Numbered from the stretch's first letter, positions 16,988 to 25,761 are shown. The stretch is 64,000 nt of DNA from Mycobacterium sp. 852013-50091_SCH5140682 (GCF_001665685.1 NZ_LZTB01000118.1:124001-188000), one strand, 5' to 3'. A program made the numbers and translations. The notes: generated from the sequence alone by a model not told the origin.

Positions 16988-17769
16988 TCGAGCCCGGCGA
17001 ATTGTCCGTCCACGCCGTCACCGACGACACGGGGCGCACCCGCATCAGCAACCTCCGGCAACGGTTTCCGCAGCGGGTCACCACCGCCCTGCATTCCGAT
17101 GAGCGGTTTCCGCACGCTGCGGTGCTGTGTGTACAGAGCCCCAGTGGTGGGACATTCTCCGACGACAACCTGCGCACCACCGCGGTGTGCGCATCGAGAT
17201 CCCATCTCCTGCTCACCACCCAGGCCGCCACCCAGGTGTATGCCGGGGACGGCCCGGGTGCCAAGCATCGGCTGCAGTTCACCGTGGGTGACGACGCAAC
17301 CCTCGAGTACCTGCCGAAAACGGTCATACCGCAATCAGATTCCGAGTTCGACCAGAATCTTGAGATCGATATCGCGCCGAGCGGGACGTATATCGGATGG
17401 GAAGCCGTGGCTGCGGGCCGGATCGCGCATGGTGAACGATTTCGATACGCGCGCAGCGACTTTGCCGTCACGGTGCGCAGCGAAGGAAAGGTGGTGGCAC
17501 GGGACCGGCAGCGGTTCGCTCCGTCGGTCGCGCAGTTTCTCGACGGCGACTATGTCGCCACCATGATGGTGCTCACCCCGGGTCGGCGACCGGTCACCGA
17601 TGTGGTTCGAAGGGCCCTGGCCGGCCTGCCCGATGTGCGTGGCGGCGTCGGTGAGTTGCCGGGCTCTGCAGGAACTTTTGCTCGCCTGACCACAGACCGC
17701 GCACCTGCGCTACGCCATGCCCAACAGACTGTCCACGCGGCCGTGCGCGACGCCGTCCTGCCCCACTGA
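16984..17769 (+). CDS. ureD: Urease accessory protein UreD
   Basis: 261 residues; starts with a GTG that overlaps the ureG stop. Family features include TQAATQVYAGDGPGAKH, LEYLPKTVIPQSDSEFDQN and GRIAHGERF. UreD/UreH forms the scaffold that binds apo-urease and the UreF/UreG complex. The usual mycobacterial order has ureD at the end; here it sits between ureG and ureE. Confidence 0.9.
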   Translation: MIEPGELSVHAVTDDTGRTRISNLRQRFPQRVTTALHSDERFPHAAVLCVQSPSGGTFSDDNLRTTAVCASRSHLLLTTQAATQVYAGDGPGAKHRLQFTVGDDATLEYLPKTVIPQSDSEFDQNLEIDIAPSGTYIGWEAVAAGRIAHGERFRYARSDFAVTVRSEGKVVARDRQRFAPSVAQFLDGDYVATMMVLTPGRRPVTDVVRRALAGLPDVRGGVGELPGSAGTFARLTTDRAPALRHAQQTVHAAVRDAVLPH

Positions 17770-17780
17770 AAGGTGCCACG

Positions 17781-18263
17781 ATGCTGAATGCCGGAGCCAT
17801 TCTCGGCAACGCGACCGACCCGCGGTTCGCCGGGCGCAAGGTGCATCACGTCGATATCGGTTGGGGGGACGCCAGTAAACATCGTCAGCGGGTCACCACC
17901 GATACGGGGTCGGAGGTGATGATCGTCCTTCCCCGCGGTACCTTCCTGCACGACGGCGCCGTGATCAGCGATGACGGGGCCGAGATGATAGTGGTGCGTC
18001 GTCCCCCCGAGCCCGCCATCCGAGTTCGATTCGCGGACAACACCGGCCGCGCCCTACTGATGTTCGGTCATATACTCGGCAATCAGCATGCGCCGGTCGA
18101 CGTGGACGACGACGGGCTTACCGCGCCTCTGTTCACCAGCGCCCACGCGGCCCAGCACCTGCTCGCCGACCTCGGCCTCGTCGGCGAAGTGGGCGAGGTC
18201 GCGATGGCCCGCAACGGTTGGTCCCGTACTTCCGCGGATAACCATGCCGGTCATCACCACTGA
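17781..18263 (+). CDS. ureE: Urease nickel metallochaperone
   Basis: 160 residues; the family pattern FGHILGNQHAPV near residue 97 contains the conserved nickel-binding His of the UreE dimer. The tail NHAGHHH adds further metal ligands. It overlaps the ureF start by 20 bases. A UreE is absent from the M. tuberculosis urease operon, so its presence marks a different urease lineage. Confidence 0.9.
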   Translation: MLNAGAILGNATDPRFAGRKVHHVDIGWGDASKHRQRVTTDTGSEVMIVLPRGTFLHDGAVISDDGAEMIVVRRPPEPAIRVRFADNTGRALLMFGHILGNQHAPVDVDDDGLTAPLFTSAHAAQHLLADLGLVGEVGEVAMARNGWSRTSADNHAGHHH

Positions 18264-18942
18264 TCCCGACGTCGGAGCGGCACTCTGGATGCAACTGCAC
18301 GACAGCGCTTTTCCGGCGGGGAGGTTGGTACACAGCCATGGTTTGGAAGAATGGCTGGCCGCACACCCCGACGCCGACGCCGCCGCCCTGGAGGCCACGG
18401 TGTTCGGCTACCTCATCCACGGCCACGCTCCGTTGGACGCCACGATCACCGCTCACGCCTGGCGTGTGGCCGACTCACCGGACCGTCTTGCCGAACTCGA
18501 TGAACTCGCCGCCTCGTACAAGCTCTTCGGCAACGCGAGGACCGCGTCGACATCGATCGGCCGCCAACTCGCCGCCACCGCAACCGAAATCGGCATGGTG
18601 AAAGACGATGCCTACATCTCCGGCGTGATCAGTGGAACCTTTCCCGGCCACGCGGCGGTCGTCGACGGCGCGGTCCAAGCCCGGCTCGGGATCCCCCGGC
18701 ACGTCGCCGTGCTCGGTTCGATGCAATCGATGATGGCCTCACTGCTCAGCGCCGCGGTGCGGCTGGGTCGATTGGGCCCACTGCAGAGTCAGCGCATCCA
18801 GTTGCGTGGTGCCGAGTTGGCTGTTCAGCTGTCAAAGGAGGCTTGCGAGCGCTCACTACACGAACTGTCCAGCACAACACCCGCCCTGGAGATCAGCGGC
18901 ATGCGTCATGAAGAAAGGACGTCGAGGCTGTTCGCCACCTGA
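18244..18942 (+). CDS. ureF: Urease accessory protein UreF
   Basis: 232 residues. LHDSAFPAGRLVHSHGLEEW near residues 14-33 and the helical body match UreF, which activates the UreG GTPase within the urease assembly complex. It is the last gene of the operon; the ATG at 18244 lies inside ureE. It converges on the CBM2 gene 14 bases later with no clear hairpin between. Confidence 0.9.
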   Translation: MPVITTDPDVGAALWMQLHDSAFPAGRLVHSHGLEEWLAAHPDADAAALEATVFGYLIHGHAPLDATITAHAWRVADSPDRLAELDELAASYKLFGNARTASTSIGRQLAATATEIGMVKDDAYISGVISGTFPGHAAVVDGAVQARLGIPRHVAVLGSMQSMMASLLSAAVRLGRLGPLQSQRIQLRGAELAVQLSKEACERSLHELSSTTPALEISGMRHEERTSRLFAT

Positions 18943-18956
18943 GCGGCGTCGCGTCG

Positions 18957-19364
18957 CTAGCTGCACCGGTATTGACCGTTGAGCACACAATTCGACGGTG
19001 GTGAGTAGAAGCCGCTCAGCACGCCTCTGATCCCACCCGTTGCGGTACCACCCGGGGCAATGATGCGGTTCCAGTTCGCGGGTCCGATCACATAGTGCGT
19101 GCCATATTGGGTGAAGGTGCTGCTCCACGTGTGAGAGATGGATTCGCCGGGCGGCAAGTCGAATTCGAGTTTCCAGTCGGTGAGCGGCACGGTGCTGGCG
19201 TTGGTGATGACAAAGCGGGCGATGAAACCGGTCTGCCATGTCGATGTCACCGACAGGGTCGCCGCGGCAGCGGCCGCGTGAGCTGCGGGCGGGATGGCAA
19301 GTCCGAGGGTGACCGCCACCATTGCCGACAAGATCAGGTGAAGCGCTGTACGCCAGCGCTTCAC
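18957..19364 (-). CDS. Secreted stand-alone CBM2 (carbohydrate-binding) protein
   Basis: A 135-residue secreted protein. A signal peptide (VKRWRTALHLILSAMVAVTL, cleavage after AHA) is followed by a single family 2 carbohydrate-binding module: VTSTWQTGFIARFVITN, WKLEFDLPPGESISHTWSS and WNRIIAPGGTATGGIRG, with the usual aromatic residues. No catalytic domain follows. CBM2 binds cellulose or chitin. The GTG at 19364 follows GAGGTGGG and gives a standard signal peptide; ATG 19445 is an alternative. It is divergent from the small gene at 19669 across regulatory element copy B. Confidence 0.75.
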   Translation of the reverse strand: MKRWRTALHLILSAMVAVTLGLAIPPAAHAAAAAATLSVTSTWQTGFIARFVITNASTVPLTDWKLEFDLPPGESISHTWSSTFTQYGTHYVIGPANWNRIIAPGGTATGGIRGVLSGFYSPPSNCVLNGQYRCS

Positions 19365-19519
19365 ATAGTTGCCCACCTCGACCACAACGGCCAACACTAA
19401 CGCCAACCCGACGGTACCGTCCCCCGTAGGACGGGTGGGCTGCAAGACCTTTGCTCAACTGAGACCGCCACGAGATTTTTGCCTCGTTCCGTCCTGAACC
19501 AGCAGACCAGCTTCTGCGG

Positions 19520-19574
19520 TGAGCACAATGCGCACAAGCGACAGATCGCGCTTTGCGCGGCTTGTCCGCACAAG
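19520..19574 (+). promoter_or_regulatory. Bipartite regulatory element, copy B
   Basis: The distal box TGAGCACAATGCGCACAAGC is at 19520-19539 (identical to copy A) and CTTGTCCGCACAAG at 19561-19574, 41 bases apart. A GATAGT -10 starts at 19600, 32.5 bases from the dyad centre, and the 52-aa gene starts at 19669. It lies in the divergent region between that gene and the CBM2 gene. Confidence 0.7.
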
Positions 19575-19668
19575 GGAGCCCCGACTGACACACCTGGTTG
19601 ATAGTTGCTGTGCACGCCGAAAGCTCGGCTCGCACCACGAAACCCCACCTGGTCAAAGGAGCATCACT

Positions 19669-19827
19669 ATGAACGGATACACCTTCCTCTCGCGGATGAT
19701 CAGCTTCTGCCGCGCCGGATACCCGGCCGACGCACCACGGCTGGGTCATGTCGCCTTGATGGCGATGTGCCCCGCGGCTCACAGCGCCGCTCGGTCGTCG
19801 GCGGTCAACCGAAATGGCGTTGCGTGA
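19669..19827 (+). CDS. Small protein, paralogue of the one at 10100
   Basis: A 52-residue protein with an AAAGGAG site. Residues 1-37 closely match the 62-aa protein at 10100 (GYPADAPRLGHVALMAMCPAA); the C-terminus is short and unrelated. The upstream DNA from the regulatory element to the start is also conserved. The family is not recognised with confidence; a faint likeness to the start of DUF3349 is noted. It stands alone, facing a convergent gene. Confidence 0.55.
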   Translation: MNGYTFLSRMISFCRAGYPADAPRLGHVALMAMCPAAHSAARSSAVNRNGVA

Positions 19828-19878
19828 AGCAGTTCTCGCGGCAACCGCACCATCGCGTGCCAGCTGGGGACTCTGCGT

Positions 19879-20853
19879 TTATGTTGCCGAATCCCACCAG
19901 CTGAGCAACCGTGTCCCGTACAGCGTGATCCACTTCGAAGCCTGTCCGGCTGGAACATCGACTTCGAACCACACTCGTCCCGGTTGCCGACCGGTCTGCA
20001 ACCACCTGCCATCAGGCTGCCTGGCCGCACGAACGATGCCGATCGCCTGGCTGATCCGAGGATCCGGCATGACGTCATCGTGCAGAGCGGCCAGACGGAA
20101 GTACTCACACGCGTTGAGGGCGCTGTAGGACCAACGAATGGGGTAGATGAAGTCGTTTACCCATTGCGCCACCGGCTGATTCGTCGTCAGCCGGTTAAGC
20201 AGCCGGCGCTCGAGCAGATACTCCTCGCCGCGGTGGCGCGCAGCGCGGGTGTCGGCTGTACCGCCAGTGGCCGCCTCGAAGGCAAGTAGCCCTTTCAGTG
20301 AATTCAGCGTCGAGTGAAACGAAGACCGGTGCGCCCCGTCAACCCACTCACAGTTCCACCCGCCATCCGGCAACTGATGCTCGAGAAACCAGTCAGCGAT
20401 CCCATTGACGTCCGCACCCAGCCACACTCCGTTGGCCAGCGTCCACGCGTTGATGCAACAGTCCACCTCGCCTGACCAGTAGGGCGAGCCGTCGTAGTCC
20501 CACCGGCTGTGCTCAGCAAGCAACTCGGCGGTCCGACGTTGCCGCAATACCGATACGTCAAGACCCCACTCTCGCAACGTGTTCAACGTCCACGTGGTGG
20601 CGGTCCACGGCTGGCCGGCTTCGGGCGGCTCGGCGGCGGCGAAGTCGTAGTCCTTCGGAAAGAAGGAACCGCCGGCCCACTGGCCGTCGGCATCTTGCGC
20701 GGCGAGTAATTTTGCGCCGAAGCCCTCAGTTGCGATCCGTGTCCGCGTCGCCGCCCACACATCCGGCGCAGCGTCGAGTAGATCGCGCTCTACTTGCCAA
20801 CGCAAAGCCGGGTCGGAGTCCAACAGCCAGTCGGTCACGGGGCCGCTTGTCAT
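19879..20853 (-). CDS. Terpene-cyclase/prenyltransferase-fold protein
   Basis: A 324-residue protein with repeated QxxDGxW-type motifs (QDADGQWAGG, QLPDGGWNCEW, RQPDGRWLQTG) of the squalene-cyclase/prenyltransferase alpha-barrel. It is about half the length of a squalene-hopene cyclase and lacks a clear DxDD acid motif, so it is probably not a full cyclase. There is no signal peptide or TM segment. It diverges from the PIN gene by 49 bases. Function unknown. Confidence 0.6.
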   Translation of the reverse strand: MTSGPVTDWLLDSDPALRWQVERDLLDAAPDVWAATRTRIATEGFGAKLLAAQDADGQWAGGSFFPKDYDFAAAEPPEAGQPWTATTWTLNTLREWGLDVSVLRQRRTAELLAEHSRWDYDGSPYWSGEVDCCINAWTLANGVWLGADVNGIADWFLEHQLPDGGWNCEWVDGAHRSSFHSTLNSLKGLLAFEAATGGTADTRAARHRGEEYLLERRLLNRLTTNQPVAQWVNDFIYPIRWSYSALNACEYFRLAALHDDVMPDPRISQAIGIVRAARQPDGRWLQTGRQPGRVWFEVDVPAGQASKWITLYGTRLLSWWDSAT

Positions 20854-20902
20854 GAGGCCACGCTAATCAACAACGAACACCGGCGCGTGCGATGGTGCTC
20901 GT

Positions 20903-21304
20903 ATGACAACGTTCGTCGTCGACGCACAGGTGGCCATCGACCTCGCCCGTGGCGGCGTGGCCATTCCGCCGCAGCACAGCCTTGCGGCTCCCACGTTGCT
21001 GCGCTCGCAGGCGCTGGCCCTGGTGTACGAATCGGTGCACCGCGGCCAGATCGACGAACGGACCGGCCGAACGATTCTCGACGGTATCCGGGGGCTGCGG
21101 ATCCGACTCCTCGGCGATCGATCATTGCAAGACCACGCCTGGCGGATCGCCGCCGAGCTGAACTGGCCGGACACGTACCGCGCCGAGTACATCGCATTGA
21201 CTCAGCTGCAGGCGGATGCGCTGGCCACCGCCGACGGTCAGCTCGCCGCCGCGGCGCGGGCATTCGTCGACACCGTCACCCCCGACCACATCCTGCGACC
21301 GTAG
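20903..21304 (+). CDS. PIN-domain protein, orphan
   Basis: A 133-residue PIN protein. Acidic residues are placed as in VapC ribonucleases: Asp7 (VVDAQVAIDLA), Glu near 44 (LVYESVHRG), and the Asp pair in ADALATADGQLA near residues 105-113. No antitoxin ORF lies next to it: the upstream neighbour is divergent after 49 bases and downstream is a convergent gene. It may be an RNase without a local antitoxin or a detached module. Confidence 0.7.
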   Translation: MTTFVVDAQVAIDLARGGVAIPPQHSLAAPTLLRSQALALVYESVHRGQIDERTGRTILDGIRGLRIRLLGDRSLQDHAWRIAAELNWPDTYRAEYIALTQLQADALATADGQLAAAARAFVDTVTPDHILRP

Positions 21305-21369
21305 AACCGCGGATCGGCTCAGCCCTTGTCGGGCACGAGGATCGGACCGTCCGGGCGCCGATCACGCCG

Positions 21370-22566
21370 TCATGCCCGCCTTGCCACGACGTACAGCCGC
21401 TGCGTGGTCTCACCGCGCGATTCATGCGGTCCCCGTAGATACCACTCGATATCGGTGAGCCCCGCCGCCTGCACTGCCGCGAGAACCCCTGTCACGTCAT
21501 GCAGCACGACATCCAGGGCAGGCACCTCGGTCTCGAACCAGTTGGTCACCTGGCGTATCTCGTCACCCACATGCACAGCGAGCACCAGCAGGCCATCAGA
21601 TGCCAGTGGCCGGGCGAGTGCGGCGACTGCGCCGGGCAGTTCAGACGCGGCGAGGTGGATCAGGGAGTACCACCCGAGTACGGCACCCCACCCGGCAGCA
21701 GTCGCCGGCCGCATCAAACGGCGCAGATCCCCCACCTCGTAGTCGACGTCAGGATGCCGCTGCTGCGCCTCCGCGATCATCTCCGGGCTGAGGTCGAGAC
21801 CGTGGGCGTCCACGCCGGCGGCTGCGAGGTACGCCGTCACGTGACCCGGACCGCAACCCGCATCCATGATCGGCAGATCACGGGCCGCCGCGGCCACACG
21901 GTCGAGGAGCCAGCGCTCGAAGGGCAGCCTTTCGAGTTCCTCGGACAGCTCACGCGCGTAAGCGGGAGCCACGGCACCATAGGTCGCCCGTACTCGGTCG
22001 TCGCGGGCCTCAGGCGAATCCGCGATAGGCGCCTCCCGGTCGACCGCCGGGCGCTGAGGTGTCTCCCCTGTGTCGACCGGGCCCAGCTCGTGCACCCATC
22101 GGTAGTCCTGCTGACCCGGTCGCCGGTCGAGCCGCCGTACCAGCGGTTGATCCCGTTTGCCCATCCGTTCCAGGCACGTCTCGACCGCGCCGCGGTCGGA
22201 GAACGCGAACAGCCGCTCGGTGCGGGTGCGCAACTCTCCGGGTGCCTGCGGTCCGCGCAGGAGTAGCACGGTGAGCACCGCACGCTCGTCGTCGCCCAGT
22301 TCGAGAATCTCCGACAATGTCTGGTGGTACTTCAGGGTGCGCCGTCCGGTATCGGACCACACGATGCGCAACAACCCACGATCCTTGAGCGCCCTGGCCG
22401 TCAGCTCTACCGTCCGTTCGTCAAGGTCCATGACCGGCTCGCGGCTGCTGGTCTGGTTGCAGGCGGTGCGCAGGGCAGAGAGCGTCAGAGGGTACGACGC
22501 GGGAACCGTGACCTGCTTCTCGAGAAGGCTTCCCAGGATCCGCTGCTCGACCGGCTCGAGGTCCAT
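21370..22566 (-). CDS. YceH (DUF480)-methyltransferase fusion
   Basis: A 398-residue protein. The first ~165 residues are DUF480/YceH (LEPVEQRILGSLLEKQVTVP, YPLTLSALRTACNQTSSREP), a tandem winged-helix unit. After a linker, residues 190-398 form a class I SAM-dependent methyltransferase with motif I DAGCGPGHVT. The two parts are usually separate proteins. The fusion implies methylation directed by a DNA- or protein-binding arm; substrate unknown. ATG 22566. Confidence 0.85.
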   Translation of the reverse strand: MDLEPVEQRILGSLLEKQVTVPASYPLTLSALRTACNQTSSREPVMDLDERTVELTARALKDRGLLRIVWSDTGRRTLKYHQTLSEILELGDDERAVLTVLLLRGPQAPGELRTRTERLFAFSDRGAVETCLERMGKRDQPLVRRLDRRPGQQDYRWVHELGPVDTGETPQRPAVDREAPIADSPEARDDRVRATYGAVAPAYARELSEELERLPFERWLLDRVAAAARDLPIMDAGCGPGHVTAYLAAAGVDAHGLDLSPEMIAEAQQRHPDVDYEVGDLRRLMRPATAAGWGAVLGWYSLIHLAASELPGAVAALARPLASDGLLVLAVHVGDEIRQVTNWFETEVPALDVVLHDVTGVLAAVQAAGLTDIEWYLRGPHESRGETTQRLYVVARRA

Positions 22567-22805
22567 GCGCAGACCCTACTTCGGCACCGTCCGTGCGGTG
22601 ATCCAACCGCCGTATTGTTCGACACTTCAATGGTTTTCAGTGGGTAGAGGCTGGCAATACCCAGCCTTGGAAACCGGTCTGGTGGTTCCCAAAGTGGGTG
22701 CACGGCCATGCCGAGCAGGTTTGAAACCCGCCAGTTTGGATAGACGGACCGTGGAACGGACGGTAAGTGCGCCTGGATATCAAGGCTTGGCGAAAGGAGC
22801 TTGAC

Positions 22806-23261
22806 GTGGCGTTTTCACGGATCGCATGGAAAACGACAGCTGCTGCTACTGGGATCGCGACGGCAGGAGTGTTGGCGGCCGCACCGGCGCTGGCCGACCC
22901 CGAAGCGGTGCAGTTCGGCCAATCAGCAGAGATACCCAGTCCCGGTGGAGCCATCGAGTACACCGTGAGCAACTTGCAGCCCAGTGGCCACAATGACGGC
23001 ATCTGGTACGCAGACGTCACCGCACAGGCGGTCAGCGGCTTCCCCACTCCCAACATTTCCGATTTCAACGCACGGGCCGTGAACAGCTCGACCTATGCGG
23101 ACATGAAGGGTAACGAGATTGACGGTCTACCCAACCAACCGATCGCGCCGGGTAGCCAAACATCAGGCCGGGTCTACTTCGACGTACGCGGCGGGACTGC
23201 CCCCGACAGCGTGGTCTACCGCGACGCCGGCGGCACCGACAAGGTCGTCTGGAAGGGCTGA
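22806..23261 (+). CDS. MPT63-like secreted protein (DUF1942)
   Basis: A 151-residue secreted protein. The signal peptide ends at ALA-DPE, followed by a beta-sandwich domain with GAIEYTVSNLQPSG and GIWYADVTAQAVSG typical of DUF1942/MPT63. The family is restricted to mycobacteria and relatives. GTG 22806 was chosen because GGAG lies 6 bases upstream and the signal peptide then starts correctly; the ATG at 22767 would put a charged stretch first. Function unknown, exported. Confidence 0.85.
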   Translation: MAFSRIAWKTTAAATGIATAGVLAAAPALADPEAVQFGQSAEIPSPGGAIEYTVSNLQPSGHNDGIWYADVTAQAVSGFPTPNISDFNARAVNSSTYADMKGNEIDGLPNQPIAPGSQTSGRVYFDVRGGTAPDSVVYRDAGGTDKVVWKG

Positions 23262-23281
23262 CCGCCTCGGCCTGTCGATGC

Positions 23282-24175
23282 TCAGGTCGGCGCAGAAGCG
23301 TCATGTAGCAGGCGCTCGACCGTAGCGTCGTCAACATCGGTGAAGAACGCGCCGACTACATCTTCGATCTCATCGAATCCCTCGGCGCAGAAGAGCACCG
23401 GCTGGTAGTGCGTGATGTCGTACGTCTGAACGCCCATCCGGCCGACATCGAGCGGCCGGAGTTCGGCATGTTCGATCTGCTGAATTTCGCCGTATGAGGA
23501 AAGTAGCCCTGCGCCGTATGTGCGGACTTCCCCGTGCTCGCGCACTACACCGAACTCCAGGGAGAACCAGAACACCTTCGAGACGAACTCCAGCGCCTCA
23601 GCCGTTTCCACGCGCCGAGCCGCCCGTCCGGCCAGCCGGTACAGGGCCGCGAAACGATCGTGAGCCAGGCAATTGCCATGACCGACCACCTCGTGGATCA
23701 GGTCTGGCTCAGGGGTGTAAAGCGGCACGGAGTGGTGTCGGAGGTACTGGGTCGAGTGGAAAATGCCATCGGCGAGGAATCCGTAGAACTCGCGCAGTGG
23801 CACCAGGCCGGCTGCCGGCACGTACTGAAAGCCGGTGAGTGGTTTGAGCATCTTGTTGATGTCGATGAGTTGCGGAATGTGATCCTCGGGAAGTTGGAGC
23901 CGCTCACGGCCCTCCAGATAAGCCCCGCAGGCCAGGCGCCGGTGCAGTTTGTGGAGCTCAGCGCAGGCGATCCGCCAGACCTCCTGCTCCGCGTCGGTAT
24001 ATGTCGCGATCGGCGGTGGTGTGCCAGGCTGCCAATCCATGGCGAGTGCGGCTATCTCGTTGCGCCGCGCGCGGTATTCGGGGTCGACCGCGCCCGGGTG
24101 GTCGGCGGCCAGGTGAACGGTGACGTCATCCCCCGAGCGCGTCACCGGTGCATAAAGCTGAGCTTCCTCGAACAT
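23282..24175 (-). CDS. phhA: Phenylalanine 4-monooxygenase
   Basis: A 297-residue aromatic amino acid hydroxylase. The iron ligands are His161 and His166 (PDLIHEVVGHGNCL) and Glu207 (FWFSLEFGV). The catalytic domain matches the bacterial single-domain type that converts phenylalanine to tyrosine with tetrahydropterin. There is no regulatory ACT domain, as usual in bacteria. ATG 24175 follows a GGGAGG site. No pterin recycling gene (PhhB) or tyrosine degradation gene is adjacent. Confidence 0.9.
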   Translation of the reverse strand: MFEEAQLYAPVTRSGDDVTVHLAADHPGAVDPEYRARRNEIAALAMDWQPGTPPPIATYTDAEQEVWRIACAELHKLHRRLACGAYLEGRERLQLPEDHIPQLIDINKMLKPLTGFQYVPAAGLVPLREFYGFLADGIFHSTQYLRHHSVPLYTPEPDLIHEVVGHGNCLAHDRFAALYRLAGRAARRVETAEALEFVSKVFWFSLEFGVVREHGEVRTYGAGLLSSYGEIQQIEHAELRPLDVGRMGVQTYDITHYQPVLFCAEGFDEIEDVVGAFFTDVDDATVERLLHDASAPT

Positions 24176-24372
24176 TGCTGCCTCCCGGAGATCCGGGCGT
24201 CGCATAGCGCGGCGTCGCTGGTGGCCGGGCGCCGCTACGGCGGACCGTCGCGGTAGCCAGCCGGGTTTTATCGTCCTGCAAACCAGGATATGCGCGCGAC
24301 GGGCGCGTCGACGGATGCGCGCTGGTGCGCGTCAACCGATTTCACTCGCACATCAGTTGCAGCAGCCCGGGA

Positions 24373-25761
24373 CTACCGCACCGAATCCATCGGGATCGGC
24401 GGACTGACCAGACGGAAATGCGACCTACTGCGTTCCATGAATCGCCGCTCGTACGTACCCTCGATCTGTTTGCCGTCCAACTCTCCCGTCAGCACCAACC
24501 GGTCCTTGTCCGGCTGGGTGGCGCGCAGCACCACCTGAGTCGAATCCGACTCCGGCTTGCGCAGCTCGAGGCGATCGCCGTCAATGTTGAGCAGCCACCT
24601 GGTGGTGTATCCCGCGGGCTCCTGGCTGACAAACCTGACCACACCGAGCTGGCGGACTTTGTTGCGGTCGGTGATCGCGACGTTGACCCACGGCTGCGGA
24701 GTCGCCTGGTTCAGCGTCGCTTCGCGCCCATCGATAGTGAATGATGTTGCGCGCCAGACACCGTCGAGCGTCGAGCTCGGCGTGTGATAGCCGATGTACG
24801 CCATGACGCCACCCACTCCGGTGATTGTCAGCAGCATGGCGGCGATGCCGAATTTGGCAATCACACCGGCTCGCCGCAGCCAGCGCTTGTCCGCCCAAAG
24901 GGGTGACCAGAGTTCCACCGGGCGGGTCCCACCGCGATTGAAGACGACCCGCACCAAGTTCGGCCAAAACGGGCATGTGATAGCGATTGCGACCAGGAAC
25001 AATTGGGCCGCAACCAGCTTGACCGGCACGTCATAGGTCATGTTCAGCAGGAACACCTGTGCTGTGGAGATCACGGACCCGAGGGCCCCGAGCACCCAGG
25101 TACGGTTCCACAGCAGCAGTAGTCCCGACAGCAGTTCGATCAGTCCGATGGAGACCGAGTAAGCCTCGGATGCCCCGACGAAGCCCCACAGCGTGTTGAA
25201 CAGGCTGGTGTCACCCGTCAACTGCAACTGATGCTCAGGCAGCGGCATATAGCCCATCTGGACGGGAATCACCTTGCCCCATCCGTAGAAGATCATCACC
25301 AGGGCCAGCCCAAAGCGCGCGAACACCAGCAGCGAAGCGGCCAAGCTCCGATAGTTGGGGCGACGCCGATCCATGACCGTCCACAACGCGGTGATCGGCA
25401 GTGCCACCGCAATCCACCCGAGCTGGAAACACCACATCCACAACATGTCTCCGCCGGCCGACCTGGTGATCTCGACGCTACGACCTCGAGTCAGGTAGCT
25501 ACCGATCTGCGCGAGTATCCAGAGCAGACGCTCGCACGGATAGTGGCCCTCGTCAAAACCCACGACACTGCCGAATACCGTGACCAACAGAACCACACCA
25601 CCGGTGACGGCAAGCATTCCACCACCGACGGTGAAAAGTAGTCGGAAACCCAGTTTCTGAAGCGATGTCCACTGCGGGACACTTTCGGCGATAACGGGTG
25701 TTTCCGTGGTGGGAATCGGCGAGTACGCGGCTCTCGTCACGGTAGCTAGGGTAAGGCCCAT
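24373..25761 (-). CDS. DoxX-like multi-TM membrane protein
   Basis: A 462-residue protein with about 8-9 TM helices. The first half (LLFTVGGGMLAVTGGVVLLV onward) and the central part (FARFGLALVMIFYGWGKVIP, then LIELLSGLLLLW) resemble the DoxX/DoxD fold. The C-terminal ~130 residues are outside the membrane and predicted beta-rich. The start is uncertain; ATG 25761 precedes a reasonable cytoplasmic tail, while an upstream extension to 25896 is also open. Function unknown. Confidence 0.6.
   Translation of the reverse strand: MGLTLATVTRAAYSPIPTTETPVIAESVPQWTSLQKLGFRLLFTVGGGMLAVTGGVVLLVTVFGSVVGFDEGHYPCERLLWILAQIGSYLTRGRSVEITRSAGGDMLWMWCFQLGWIAVALPITALWTVMDRRRPNYRSLAASLLVFARFGLALVMIFYGWGKVIPVQMGYMPLPEHQLQLTGDTSLFNTLWGFVGASEAYSVSIGLIELLSGLLLLWNRTWVLGALGSVISTAQVFLLNMTYDVPVKLVAAQLFLVAIAITCPFWPNLVRVVFNRGGTRPVELWSPLWADKRWLRRAGVIAKFGIAAMLLTITGVGGVMAYIGYHTPSSTLDGVWRATSFTIDGREATLNQATPQPWVNVAITDRNKVRQLGVVRFVSQEPAGYTTRWLLNIDGDRLELRKPESDSTQVVLRATQPDKDRLVLTGELDGKQIEGTYERRFMERSRSHFRLVSPPIPMDSVR

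Noticed and set aside
20903..21304. VapBC toxin-antitoxin module
   Set aside because: Only the PIN protein is present; no small antitoxin frame lies on either side, so I call an orphan PIN protein instead.
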